NCBI GenBank assembly: GCA_021234155.1 | Contig: JAJEKV010000071.1 | Location: forward strand, 3,222,483 to 3,286,482 | Direction of reading: 5' to 3' | DNA from: Isoetes taiwanensis | Taxonomy: Eukaryota > Streptophyta > Lycopodiopsida > Isoetales > Isoetaceae | Length of the DNA stretch: 64,000 bases | Shown: one piece after another, positions 44,792-56,573 of the stretch | Layout of the letters: each line of letters opens with the position of its first letter | How positions within the stretch are numbered: position 1 is the first letter of the stretch | Notes under the pieces: generated by a model | What the model was told of the DNA's origin: nothing | The model's input: the letters and a program-made list of their open reading frames with translations, nothing else | Databases searched by the model: none | Made by a program: the position numbers and the translations under genes

Positions 44792-46790
44792 TTGCTTCCG
44801 TTGTTTTCGACCAGGGTTTGCATGCAGGAATGCCCTTATGTCACTCAGGCAGCTCATGCAGCTTTGGCTGAAGTTGAATGGGAGGAACTGTCGGCCTTAT
44901 GTGACCTCCCTGCCTTAGCCGACGAAGAGGCATTTCATTACATCCAAGGTGAATTCCACATTTTTGCTGCTATAGAAACAGGGAATGCAGATATTCAACC
45001 TACTGTTATATCTACTGTGGATAAGATAGACTCCAAACCCTTTGTTATTCTCATGGATACGGGTAGCAAACACAATTTTGCATCTCCTAGAGTGGCCAAA
45101 ATTTTGTATCTTAAAACTTTAAGGTCTAAACCATGGCTAGTTGAGAGCCAGTGGAGCTATTCGTCATGTTCAAGGGCTCCGTCTCAACTTGGACATAATC
45201 AGTGGCTTTAGGTATGAATATGGGAAGATATGATCTTATCCTCGCCATGGAACTCTTCGGCATTGCTAAGGCCAACATTGACTGTGAAAAATGGGAGGTC
45301 ATATTCAATGCGTCTAATGATATACGCATCACAATATTAGGTAACCAAGTTAATCCAATCATCAAAAGCATTTCATTAAAACAATTGGATAAGGCAACCA
45401 GAAAGAATAAGGTTACTTATATTATTCTACTTGCATCCGCTGAGTCAGTGTCTAAGCACGACGAGGTTAGTCGTGGCTTATCCAAAGCCATTGAGAACTT
45501 GATTACAGAGTTCCATGATCTTTTTCCTGATGAGATCAAAAATCTCTTACCTTTTAGGGGCGTGGAATGTGAGATTGCACTTGCACCGGGTATGAAGCCT
45601 ACCAGTAAGCCTCCTTATCGCATGAGTACCCCTGAAGTGGCACAACATAAGAAACAATTACAAGAACTTCTTAAGTTGGGATTCATCTAGCCGAGTGTCT
45701 CACCCTTTGGGGCACCTATTTTGTTTATCAAGAAAAAGGATGGCACTTTAAGGATATGCATTGACTACCATCAATTACTATCAAGAAGAGGTATGCTTTA
45801 CCAAGGGTAGATGACCGAATGGACCAGCTACAAGGAGCTACATACTTCTCCAAGATTGATCTCTGGTCAGGATATCAATAGATAATGATAAAAGAGGAGG
45901 ACGTCCATAAGTCAGCCTTCAGGACACGATATGGCCATTATGAGTTTACTAATATGCTTTTTGGCTTGACGAATGCTCCCGCCACTTTCATGAGACTTAT
46001 GAATGATGTTTGCCGCAAGTTTCTTGATGGGTTTGTCATCATCTTCTTTGATGACATACTTATTTATAGTAAGAAATTGGAGAAGCATGAATGCCATCTT
46101 CGATTAGCTTTGCAAACATTGCACAGCCATATTTTTTTTGCTAAGCTTTTCAATTGCAAATTTGCAACCACAGAGGCAGAGTAGGGCATATTGTTTCAGC
46201 AGATGTCATATCCACAGATCCATAAAAAATTGAGGCAGTTAAAGACTGGCCAGCACCTAGGAATGTTGTAGAAATGAGAAGCTTCCGTGGATTAGCCGGA
46301 TATTACACAAAAATTGTTAAAGATTTTGCCAATGTAGCAGCACCTCTCACCGACCTCACAAAACATGAGAAGGTAAAATATTGGGTCACACACCGGCAAG
46401 AAAACCAGTAGCTTAAGGATGCATTGAACATTGCACTGGTCCTTACATTGCCAGATCCCCAGAAGGATAAGTTTGTTGCCACTGATGCAAGTAAGATAGC
46501 TACTGGAGGTGTTTTGATGCAAGAAGGGCGAGTTATAGCCTATGATTCTAAAAAGATGAATGATGTCGAGCACCAAGAGTTGCTTATGGTCATCGAGCAT
46601 TGAAAATTTGGCGGCATTATCTTCTCGGGAGACGTTTCCAGTTGGACATTGATCACCAAAGCCTCAAATTACATTTTCACGCAGCCACATCTTAACCTCA
46701 GACAAAGGAGATGGGTGGAATTTCTAGAGGAGTATGATTTTGATGTTGTCTACAAAACTGATATGGGTCCTCAAAATGAGTCTTGATAAG
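44792..46790 (+). pseudogene. Pol: protease, reverse transcriptase, RNase H (broken)
   Basis: The protease region has VILMDTGSKHNFASP at about 45043 (active-site DTG). A 162-codon piece (45202-45690) holds MNMGRYDLILAMELFG, then FPDEIKNLLPFRGVECEIAL and TSKPPYRMSTPE, the usual bridge into RT. RT continues as [20 protein letters not shown] and, after a frame break near 45780, YGHYEFTNMLFGLTNAPATF and FFDDILIYSK, where FFDD replaces the normal Y-V-DD box. RNase H is seen as KFVATDASKIATGGVLMQEG and the text ends near YDFDVVYKTDMG. Several stops are present. No integrase follows. Order PR-RT-RH fits Ty3/gypsy. Confidence 0.85.
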
Positions 46791-47185
46791 GTGTACCCGG
46801 ATTTTATGAGGCAGTGCCGGGGTCGCACCATCAACGATGCCATCAACTCCAAGTCTGATGGTAAGTAGTTGAGCTAGATCTGGCAGGGCTCATGCATGGG
46901 GTTGGGGCTAGATGCACCCTAGGGAAGGATGGGCATATAAGTATGATAGGGCGCGTGCATCTTCAGCTATTATGGGAACATTGCCATTCCTTACACCGAG
47001 ACGAATAGTAGGCCCTAGGCATGTTAAGATTCCCTCTTTCAACTTTCTTCATTCAAAGGGGGTGGTCCTTCCAACCACAACATCTAAATTACTCTTCAAA
47101 TAAATGTAATGTAATGTAATGTATTAGTCAAGCTCACTTTGGGTATTGAAAGACCATGGAGCTTCCAAGTACAGGTTTAAGCAAT

Positions 47186-50100
47186 TTATAACTGCACTAA
47201 TAAAGAACGGTGTGAATCTACCGCCTTAAAATATGAACCTAATGTTAGAGGTGACAACTGAAATAAAGATTTAAAATCAGGTGCTTGAATGCTGAACTTG
47301 TCTCTTATCTCCTTGTAAGCGGGGCAGCCTGTAAAAACATGATGCTCATCCTCAATGCTATCTGAGTCACAAACTTTACATAACCTCTCCTCAACTGGGA
47401 TTTTATACCAACGTCCTGTTTCCATTGCAAGTCTATGTGAACTCATCCTGTATCTCGCTATGACCTGCTTAAAATATTTTGGCATGTTAGCATTTATATA
47501 GTCTTGACTCTTATACTCACTGATTGAATTTACACATGATATGTAATGTGTTAGCCGGCTGCCCTGAACTGCCCATAAGCGTTCAATGGAAAGCTGCTCA
47601 AGCAGTGTCCTTGTGTCTTCCTTATTTTCTGGCCAATTCGTATCAGTTACCCCCCATTTACTTGCCCAATTCTTCAGATCATGTAACCATCCCTGCTGAT
47701 CCGTGGACACAAATGCTTGATATGAGATGCGATCCGACGCTTGATTCTTCACCCTGTTGACAAAATTAATTGCCTGAAATAATGCTTCAAGCTCAAGCGA
47801 GAACATCCCTGTTTCTGCAAGCATTATTGCATATGGTGTCTGTGCTTTGATGCCTAACTCCTCTCGTATGAATACTTTTTGCACGGATTCAATCTGTCCC
47901 CAAAGCTTAGATGAGATACTTGGCCCCCAAATCGGTGCTCCATAAAGCAAAACCGGTTGCACTAAGGTCTTATATAAGATCTTTTTGAGCCCCTAATCTG
48001 AAAGTGATGCCTTTGAGCATTTTACAAGCATGCTATATAGAGCAGATTTTCCTCCAGTTACTCTTCTCTTAATACATTCCTTCCAATTATATTTTGCCAA
48101 GAAATCTAGCCCCAAGTATTTATAGCTCTCCACTATTTCTAGTTCTTGTCCCTGATAGACAAATGTTGGCCTGTCCCTTGTTCCAAAGACCATTATCTTT
48201 GATTTTGATGTATTTACTCGCATTGTCTTCTCCTCACAAAAGGACTCCAAGATGTCCAAGAGATCCTGCAATGCTTTCTTCTTGTTTGCTACCAAGACCA
48301 CATCATCAGCATACAATAACAATTGTATTAAATGCATACCCAATTTCGTTCCTGCCAAAGAGCGATCACGCATCCATTCTTCCAATTCTTCTATGAAGAG
48401 GCCAAACAAAGTTGGAGACAATGGGCACCCCTGACGCACTCCTACCTGATAATTTGATAAGCACTTAAGCGTATAGCTGTGAAATAGCGCTGCTCATCTC
48501 TACTGGAACTCCAATTTGTGCCATTCTTTCGCCTAGTTCTCTTCGTGGGACAGTATCAAATGCCTTGGCGAAATCTATAAATGCAACATATAATACCTTA
48601 TTTGGCTTTTTGGCTCTCTCAACGAGCACACGCAATGTCAGAGCATGGTCAAGTGTATTATGCCCTCTTCTAAAACCTGCTTGACAAAAGGAACGCTTGT
48701 TATTTGCCTCTGCCCATGTGCTCAATTTGCATTCCAATAAGCTGCCTAATATTTTGGCAAAAACACTCCCAATTAGTATAGTTCTGTAATTGCTTGCATC
48801 CTTCTTGTCCCCTGATTTATGGATTGGGTGGACACGGTTCATCTTCCAGTTTTCAGGCAATCCTTGTCTGATGCACCCATTATGCAGTCTTGTAAGAGAA
48901 GATAACGTCCTCTGCCCTCCCCATTTGAACAATTCCACACAAAGTCCTTCTAGATCCTGTGCTTTGTTATTTTCCATATCAGCAATAATATCTCCTACCT
49001 CTATCTCTGTAAACAAATCCGTTTGTGTGGCTGAAACCTGCATGCAACCTGCGCCTTCTTTATTGTAAATATCATGTACCAATTTTAGCAATGCCTCTAT
49101 TTTTAAAGTATGCTTTTCTGATCTTCCCTTCAGCGATGTCCAAAAGGTTTTAGGGCTCTTTTTGAGCCGCTCACTAAGCTCTATTTGCTTTTGTCTGTAA
49201 AATGCGCGCTTTTTATTCCTCAGCAAATTCTTGTACCATGCAGGTTTGTGAATACAATTCCGCGGCAATTTCGTTCTTGCAACATGACATTCTGCATCCC
49301 ACCAAGCATTACATGGTCTATTCTTTACAGGTTTCTTCGTGTATCCAAATACATCTCCTGCAGCTTGATGAATGAGATGAGAGAAAGATCTTGCATCAGT
49401 ATTCAGATTTCCCGTCCAACTGACATGTTCGAGGAGTGCGTCAATTCTCTTTTTATAATTTTTACTTGCTTTATAGTCTATCTTCAATCTCGGATGAAAA
49501 ATAGGCTGCTGGATTTCAGATTTTTGCACTTGCTTCAGCAATAGGTGCAGGGGCTTATGGTCGGATTCTGGTAGCTTCTCTCCAATGTAAAAGTCTTGAA
49601 CAATGTCAAGATTCCTTGCCATGCAATAGTCAATCACACTGGCTCCAGAATGATTAATATACGTGAACCCTTTTGATTCTGGAAAACATGTTATGCCATT
49701 GAGGATCTTCAAGTTGCAAATCGTGTTAAACTCCAAAAGAAACTCTCCCATACTGTTGCAAGCTTTGTCTTCAGACTGTCTTTGGAATTTCGGATCTTCT
49801 CTCTCATGTAGTTGGACATCTGTGATGTCTTCATACATAGTGGACTGCTGGCAACTTGTGCGGGCATTAAAATCGCCCAATATAAGTACTTCACCCTGCG
49901 AACTATACTTCAATGTGTCTGTACAAAGATTATGAAACGGATCTTCCGTGTCCATGTCTCTTCTATTATAGATTTTAGCATCGCTGAGCGCAAAATAGCA
50001 TATAGCTATAAATATATCATGTCTTAAACCCTCTACTTTTAACCACATATACTGTTTATTGATATCTGCTTTCAGGACTTGAAGCTTCTGTGTACAACAT

Positions 50101-50324
50101 TCTCTACTGTAAATCACAATTCCTCCAAAACTACGTCCTACCCCTGCTTTCTTCTCATTCCATATGTGATCTACTACCATAAAACCAGGGATGTCCGGTA
50201 ATGGGCAGGTTTGATGTTCCCATGTCTCAATGAAAAACAACAGATCATGTTGCTTCCAGATTTCATAAGAGGCTGCTACCTTAGCCTGGCTCAGTCCATG
50301 AGAATTCCACATACTGATCCTCAA
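47186..50324 (-). pseudogene. LINE ORF2: endonuclease, RT, Cys-His knuckle (nearly intact)
   Basis: About 1045 codons. The first codon of the conserved start is TTG, not ATG; the next ATG is four codons in (50312), so either it starts there or the start was lost. Endonuclease: RISMWNSHGL, FFIETWEH, VLILGDFNART, SDHKPLHLLL. RT: AQDLEGLCVELFKWGG, VHPIHKSGDKKDASNYRTIL, FCQAGFRRGHNTLDHALTLR, FIDFAKAFDTVPR; then a one-base frameshift near 48460; VRQGCPLSPTLFGLFIEELE, LLLYADDVVLV (intact catalytic box), YKYLGLDF. A TAG at about 47990 interrupts KASLSD|GLKKIL. C-terminus: VLLYGAPIWGP, YAIMLAETGMFSLELEAL, RMSSHRLAMETGRWYKIPVE, and CKVCDSDSIEDEHHVFTGC knuckle. The product would prime on nicked DNA and copy its own RNA. 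This copy cannot make full-length protein. Confidence 0.88.
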
Positions 50325-50336
50325 GGCCCCAAGTCC

Positions 50337-51065
50337 CTAACTGCGCTTTCTGTTTGTAACAATTGCCTTGCCGCTGTGATCCAAATAAGCCACATATCCT
50401 GCCTCCCGTGCTTCTTTAATTCTTGCCCATTCTTTCTTTCTAACTTCTAATTGCGCAGGGGTCAGATCTGGATCTAACCAAATTTTCTCTCCTTTAAGAG
50501 CACTTCGGTTTTGAAGGACTCTATCTCTTGCTTCCCTGGTGCGAAATTTTACCATGATTGATCTGTTAAGGAATCCTGGCTTACCTAATCTTCTCCCAGA
50601 TATAAATTGAGGCTCGTGAAGGTGCATAGTATCATTGAAAAACTTAGTAAGCACTTCGTTTAAATTCTCACCTTCATCTTCTGGAATGCCTGAGATCTTC
50701 AAATTATGTGCTCTGGCCTCCTGGTCTGCCTGTTCAGCTGTGACATGGGCCTGATGTAAAATCATATGCTCTTTTGTTGTTTCCGCTACCAACGAAGCCA
50801 GCTTAGACTCTAATTCTAGAATCTGCGTGGAGTAATCAAGAGAAGGCCTCTGGAGAGATGCGGCCATTTCAGAATTTTGAATCTTCAATGTTGCATTCTA
50901 TTCCACCACATCTTCCAGTCGCTTTTTCATTCCCTGAACTTCCGCTTTCAGGCCAAGAACTTCAAATTTAAGTTCATTAATCAGGGATATGAGATGTGCG
51001 GAATCCCCCTCATACTCAATCAGGTCTCCCTTGCTGGGAGACCCTCCTTTCTTCTTCGGAGGCAT
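50337..51065 (-). pseudogene. LINE ORF1 protein (one in-frame stop)
   Basis: ATG at 51065 gives a basic start (MPPKKKGGSPSKGDLIEY), then a coiled-coil-like tract (SLINELKFEVLGLKAEVQ) ending in an in-frame TAG at 50898-50900. The same frame continues (LKIQNSEMAASLQ, LESKLASLVAETTKE). A globular part follows with AHNLKISGIPEDEGENLNEV, SGRRLGKPGF and RSIMVKFRTREARDRVLQNR, then DLTPAQLEVRKKEWARI. This is the coiled-coil plus RRM-like layout of LINE ORF1 RNA-binding proteins. The stop TAG at 50337 is 12 bases from ORF2. Confidence 0.8.
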
Positions 51066-51368
51066 GCACCTACGAAAAGATTACCGGAAATTCCAGGCGC
51101 CAAAAAGGTAATGTATAGTAATTCTGTAGCCAGTAGTAGTTGACTTGGAGACTGCAGGTTTCATAGTGGCCCACTGAGGACCTATGTTTTGTTTGGTATA
51201 TGTCTTGTGTTTTGAATGCTCTGTTTTGATGGACTATGGTCCAAGACAATGATCATATATGATCGATGTACCTCTTGTATTACCTATTTTAGCAAATCTT
51301 CTCTTTTATAATCTAATTCTCCCTTTAATTTAAACCACGCTACCTCAATGTGGAGGACATCATTATTC

Positions 51369-51387
51369 AGGGAGGGAGGGGGGGGAA
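51369..51387 (+). promoter_or_regulatory. Polypurine tract
   Basis: Nineteen purines (AGGGAGGGAGGGGGGGGAA) directly before the 3' LTR; the usual primer for plus-strand synthesis. Confidence 0.9.
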
Positions 51388-52902
51388 TGTGGCGTTCCAC
51401 GCATTTATACGCTATACCTGACATGTCGCCATGAGTAGGTAAGGGTATATTACCCATTATAAAATAAACCAGAAGGGTTAAAGTTATCTATGCTAAAACT
51501 ACAATATTTAATTAAGCTAATTTTTCCACTTAGCTAATTAATAACTAATTATCTAATTAAGCAAGTGGGCCAAATCGATTGGCTCTAATGGGCTTGCCAA
51601 TCTAGGGTTAATCAAATTGGGTCTCCATCCCAATTTGCCCAAAATAGATTTGGGGGATTTGGGAGAGAGGGAGCAGCTTGTTCAACCTTGTTCAAACCAG
51701 AGAGATGAAGAACCTAAGAGACAACGGATCCAACCAGGATACCGGTTAGTGTGTAGATAGTTTGAGTTTCTAGTTAGGATTATCCCTTGCATGAGTAGAT
51801 GTATGGTTGATCTTCTACTATTGTTTAAATTGAGGTTATGTATGGATTTATGTATTGTGGTAGTTCTGTTGCTACACCTCTTGTGCTTGTGGTGGGATTA
51901 AGGGATGTAGAGACCTAAAGGCTAGTAGGAACAGAGATGTTTCTAGCTAGAACCCCATAAATCCCAATAAATGCAGCCTATGTACAAGAACCCACTTGGT
52001 TGTGGGTGCTATGTCAAGATTGAGCACCATATAACGGACACAATGGGGAAGTGGAGGTGGAGCCTTGCGGAGCGTGACTAGGGCTCCTATAGTATGCTAG
52101 GCTTATAGTCGATTATTACATGTGGGCTGGATATGGGCCTGGCACCCCCTGAGTCGCAAGTATCGTCTCGAAAGCACGTCTTGGGGACTCGATAGGTGCA
52201 GTGAGCCGATCTATCGATTTTGGGGGGTTAAGTCGGGTGCGGATGCGTGGTATCAGTGGTGTCACGATGCTCTAGCCACCCGTGGAACCATTGCGCTCTC
52301 AAAAGGGATTCGTCTCTTTCCTCCTCATCAGACCGAGGAGATGCAACCTGGAGTTGGAGTAGCCTCATCGGGTGACTCCATGAGATTATGCCTTTGGAAG
52401 GCTACAATCACACTATAGCATGTTTCAGCCTATCTGCAAAGTGTGCACAGGAGGGGTGAATGGAGTGGATTACCCTAGCCATTGTTCTATGCCAGCCAAT
52501 GCCAATGTCATGATTCTGTCTGTTGTTATTCGAAGACCTGGCCATCAGTCGAACCCCTTGAGTCTGAGCCTAGGGTAGAACCCTCATTTATGATGCATTT
52601 TATATGTTATGTTAGTATTATATTGTTGTTCGTATGGATGGTAGATGGGCCACCCTTCGTGGTGGCATATTATTTATGTGTGTTGTTGCTATTGCCAACA
52701 TGTATATACGCTTCCGCCATATAGGATACCCCATAGAAGGTGTGGGATGAATGACACCTTCGTGTCCTTCACTCGGACACTTGGCCATCACAAGTGGTCC
52801 CAGTCAAACAGAGGGCCTTTCCTTAGTGATCTAGTTGCCACGGGAGGGGAATTTTCTGTATTTATATGATGGGAGCATTATATAGGTTCACCGAGCAGCA
52901 CA
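51388..52902 (+). repeat. 3' LTR
   Basis: 1515 bp, starts TGTGGCGTTCCACG and ends GCACA; pairs with 40121-41628. Followed directly by the target duplication CTGAT. Confidence 0.9.
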
Positions 52903-52907
52903 CTGAT

Positions 52908-54099
52908 TGATAAGACTACCTTGGGAATCAACAGATCGTCTCTGGCAAAAAGACCATCACTAGTTTTCAGCTCTGACGGATCTCAAAATATTTGTTCCTA
53001 TATCAGATTACAGAGCACGAATTTATTCTTTCTAGATTTCATATGTAGTCATGCTAGGGTGGTCCATCTCCAATTTTATCCAGGGAAAGATCTGAATTTG
53101 ACAAACATCAATCCAAGGAAAAGCTCATTGCAGAAGCCAAGATGATGGAGGGCAAAAGTTAATGCATGCCAAGCCCAAGGTTTACAGGGCAAAAAGAGCC
53201 CTAAGAAGGTACTCCAGCCATTGCTAAGAAAGTTAAAGGCTACAAAACTGAGAAAAAGAAAATCCTTCTGCTCCTCTTGCAAAAATAGCTAAAGTTGTCA
53301 AACTTCTGCAAAAAAAACCAACTTTTGTTCACACAAGTGCAAGACCAAAATATGAATATAAGCCCAAGGAGTTTCAATACACAAACAACAAGCTTTCAGA
53401 CATTAGAGCTACTTGAAAATGGATGCTTAAATTCGGCAATGGAGGGGGGTTATAGCTTGGCAAACCCCTGCTTCCAAACTGAACAGAGCAGGCCGACAAG
53501 CTACCAAAAACTGCCGGAACAGAGTAGAGAGGGACAAATAGAGAAGGGGCCAATGAACGCAACCAATGAACGCATAACATGACCAGCTATTGGCAGTTAG
53601 ATTGGAATGTCGAGAATATTTGAAAGATCATTGCGATAATCTCCGAGAGATTATCGTGATAATCTCCACCTACCCCAAATTCTGCATTTTCACTCATCTT
53701 TAATCCAATGCGAAAATAAGATTTAAGAGGATAACGCGAAAATAAGCTGCAATACGCATGATTTAAGAGGAGGACATCCTCTGCTTGAATACATAAAAAA
53801 AAAGCCCATACAACTTACAGCCAAAATGAGCACACGTAAGCAATCCAACAGAGAATATCATCAAATATTAAACAACCAAATACATTGATCAAACATTAGG
53901 ACACATTGTTTAGGACCCATTCGCCAAGGCAATCCATCGTCATAATAGCACCTTGTTGCCTTGGTTTGTTATTCCGTTGGTTCTCGTTGTTAGATGAGAC
54001 CTATCTTACAAGGCTCGCTGCATGAGAGCGGCGAAGCACAAGTGCATATGGCTGCAACCAAAATTGCCTCTTCTTACAGTAAGCCGACAATACTTGAAC
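52908..54099. other. Upstream region of the PPR gene; no second gene supported
   Basis: Short open stretches (52921-53145; 53295-53582) have no known features. A lysine-rich broken tract near 53180-53310 (AIAKKVKGYKTEKKK) vaguely recalls a linker-histone tail. A perfect 9-bp inverted repeat, GATAATCTC/GAGATTATC, lies at 53634-53654. Confidence 0.35.
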
Positions 54100-56573
54100 A
54101 TGGCTAGTTGTGACATGAATTATGCATCTCCTTCAGAACAATCTAGCAGGTTGGTAGTCTCAAAATTTTGCATCTTTTCTTTTCCTTTTTGCAGAATGTA
54201 GTGACATGATCATGTCCCAGACTTTCTGGGTTAAACCAGGTATTAAGAAGAAAACAGAAGGAAGTGTCTAATCAGGTTTTAGAGCAAGGAAGAACTAAGG
54301 CACCAAAATGTGATATTCTGCTGAAGGTAGAGGCATTGTGCAAGAGAGGACATTTGGAACAAGCAGCGCATACCTTGGATATCCTCAATCATCAGGGCAG
54401 ACATGCTCCGATTAAAGCTTATTTGTGCTTTTTGCAGAGTTGCATCAAAACGAAAGCAGTATCAGAAGGAAAGAAAATTCACACCCACATTGTTAGAAAT
54501 GTCTTTAAATCGAGGGATAGACTCTTGATATGGAACATGCTTATCAGCTTGTGTGTCAAATCTGAAAGGATAGGGGATGCCCGCCAAATGTTTGATCTGA
54601 TGCCTGATCGTGATGTTTTTAGCTGGACAATAATGATTGGTGGTTATGCTCGGCATGGCCAGGCTATGGAAGCCCTTAATCTTTTCTGCCAAATGCAAGC
54701 TGAGAACGTGAAGCCAGATAAAGTTACTTTTGTGGCGCTGTTAACTGCATGCGCTGCTTTACAGACTTTAGAGCATGGAAAATGGATACATTCTGTTTTT
54801 CTGGATTCTCAATGTGAATTGAATGTGTTCATTGGAAATAGTCTTGTTGACATGTATGCAAAATGTGGGAGCATAGAAGATGCTGGCCAAGTCTTTGTAG
54901 AGATGCCAGAAAGGGACGAGTTTATCTGGACTAGAATAATTGCTGCATATGCACAGCATGGGCATGGCATAGAAGCTCTCAATCTTTTTGACAAAATGAA
55001 GGCAGCTAATATCAGACCTGATACTGTTACTTTCCTTAGTGTTGTTAATGCATGCGCCAGTATACCTGCCCTTGGACATTCAAAAAGGGTGCATGCTGAC
55101 ATTTTAAAAGGACAATGCCAAATTGATGTATTTCTCTACAGCAGTATTGTTGATATGTATGCTAAATGTGGAAGTACAGAAAATGCTTGCAAAGTATTTG
55201 ATGCAATGCCCGTTCGGGGTGTTGTAGCTTGGAATATAATAATTGCAGCATATACACAGAAGGATCCTAATCAGGTTCTGAAGCTATTTGGCGAAATGCA
55301 TAATGAAGCTGTAAACCCAAACAAAGTGACCTATCTCACTGCTTTTGCCATATGTGCCGGAATACGTGCATGGGGAAAGGGTAAATTCATCCACAGCAGT
55401 ATTTTGAGAATGTTATCTTCAGCTGATATGGTGGTCTGGAATGCTGCGATGGATATGTATATGAAATGTGGGAGTATAGAGGACATGCAACAAGTGTTTG
55501 ACTGGTTGCCTGAGCGAGATGCTGGCTCCTGGAGTACAGTTATAGCAGGGTGTGCTCAGCTTATAAATGGTAGCTTAAAGTTACTTGACCAAATGAGAGC
55601 AGAGCATGTCAAGCCAGATACAATCATCTTTATTAACATTCTGTGCTCTTGTGCTAGCACGTCAGCCTCAGAAATTGGGAAGCTTGTTCATGCTTTCATA
55701 TTGAAGACCGGTTGTGACTATGATGGTTTTGTTGGAAGCTCTCTCATTGGAATGTACGTTAAATGTGGCAGGATAGAAGCTGCACGTGAAGTGTTTGATG
55801 CATTACCTGTTTTGGATACCGTGTCATGGAATACAATGCTTGCAGGATATGCACAACATGGAGATGGAAAGGAGGCCTTTGACATTCTTGTTCAGATGCA
55901 ATCAGAAGATGTAAAGCCAGATAAGGTAACATTTGCCAGTCTTTTGACTTCATGTGCTGGTATTTCAGCCCTTCAACAGGGAAGACAGGTAGTCCTTGAC
56001 ATGGAAAAATCTCAATGTGGCTCTGATATAACTACAGCTATCACTCTCATTGATATGTATGGAAAATGTGGGTGCATACAAGATGCACGTCAAATCTTTG
56101 ACAATTTACCTCAGAAGAGTGCACAATCTTGGAGTGCAATGATTGCTGGCTATGCTCATTATGGAGATTGCAAGGAGGTGTTAATCCTTTTCAGGGAAAT
56201 GCTACAGGAGGGAGCCAGGCCAGATGAGCTTACATTCATCTCCGTTTTGTCTGCATGCAGCCATACAGGTTTTGTTAATGATGGATGTTATTACTTCATT
56301 TTACTGGTTGAAGGCCATCATACTATGCCAGTTATGCGCCATTACTCTTGCATGGTTGACCTCCTCTGCCGTGCAGCTTATTTGGATGAAGCAGAGCAAT
56401 TTATTGGTTCATTGCCATTGGATCCTGGTATCGAGTTGTGGCGGTCCCTTCTTGCTGCTTGCAAAGTTCACAACAGTCTCAAACTAGCTGAACTTATAAT
56501 AGAGCAAGTTGTACAGTCGGGATCATTTGATTCTGCAGCATTTATCTTATTGTCGAACATATATGCTGCTTGA
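54100..56573 (+). CDS. PLS-class pentatricopeptide repeat protein, two-exon model, cut in the E domain
   Basis: The long frame (from about 54210 to 56573) has no ATG before its first repeats. A 50-nt exon with ATG at 54100 (MASCDMNYASPSEQSS), a GT donor at 54150 and an AG at 54219-54220 joins the long frame in phase; the 71-nt intron and its weak pyrimidine tract are inference. The protein has about 20 PPR motifs in P-L-S order from GRHAPIKAYLCFLQSC onward, with standard S-motif words (SLVDMYAKCGSIEDA), then P2-L2-S2 and an E1 motif (LDPGIELWRSLLAACKVH). Such proteins bind organellar RNA, one base per repeat, and many guide C-to-U editing. It ends ...LLSNIYAA, mid-E1/E2. Past the stop the same frame gives HVAERLKIMN after a second TGA, the expected E2 wording, so a longer E/DYW tail has been lost. 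No DYW deaminase was found downstream. Organelle targeting is not evident from the short first exon. Confidence 0.8.

Larger units (their letters stand above)
47100..51180 (-). mobile_element. Near-full-length LINE with (TACAT)n tail, nested in the LTR element
   Basis: Minus strand, inserted in the 3' part of the internal region. The 3' end is four TACAT-type repeats (plus-strand ATGTA run, 47104-47125). Upstream lie ORF2, a 12-base gap, ORF1, and about 115 bp of 5' UTR. Protein relatives in this window are the LINE-A copies (same terminal knuckle), but its tail and 3' sequence differ. With only one stop in ORF1 and one stop and one frameshift in ORF2 it is the best-preserved mobile element here. 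The outer edges are approximate. Confidence 0.85.
40121..52902 (+). mobile_element. Ty3/gypsy-like LTR retrotransposon with nested LINE
   Basis: Complete outer structure: two LTRs beginning TGTG and ending ACA, a tRNA-Met-type primer site, internal coding remains, a polypurine tract, and an exact 5-bp target duplication CTGAT at 40116-40120 and 52903-52907. Of the 12.8 kb, about 4 kb (47.1-51.2 kb) is a later LINE insertion. LTR copies differ by roughly one base in eight by eye, with many C/T and G/A differences, so the insertion is old. Gag, protease, RT and RNase H are recognisable but broken; no integrase or chromodomain was found, so pol is cut short after RNase H. Confidence 0.9.

Noticed and set aside
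53180-53310. Linker-histone-like lysine-rich text
   Set aside because: Needs several frame changes and is low complexity; not enough to call.
54264-54266. GTG as PPR start codon
   Set aside because: Eukaryotic nuclear genes start at ATG; an upstream exon in phase explains the frame better.
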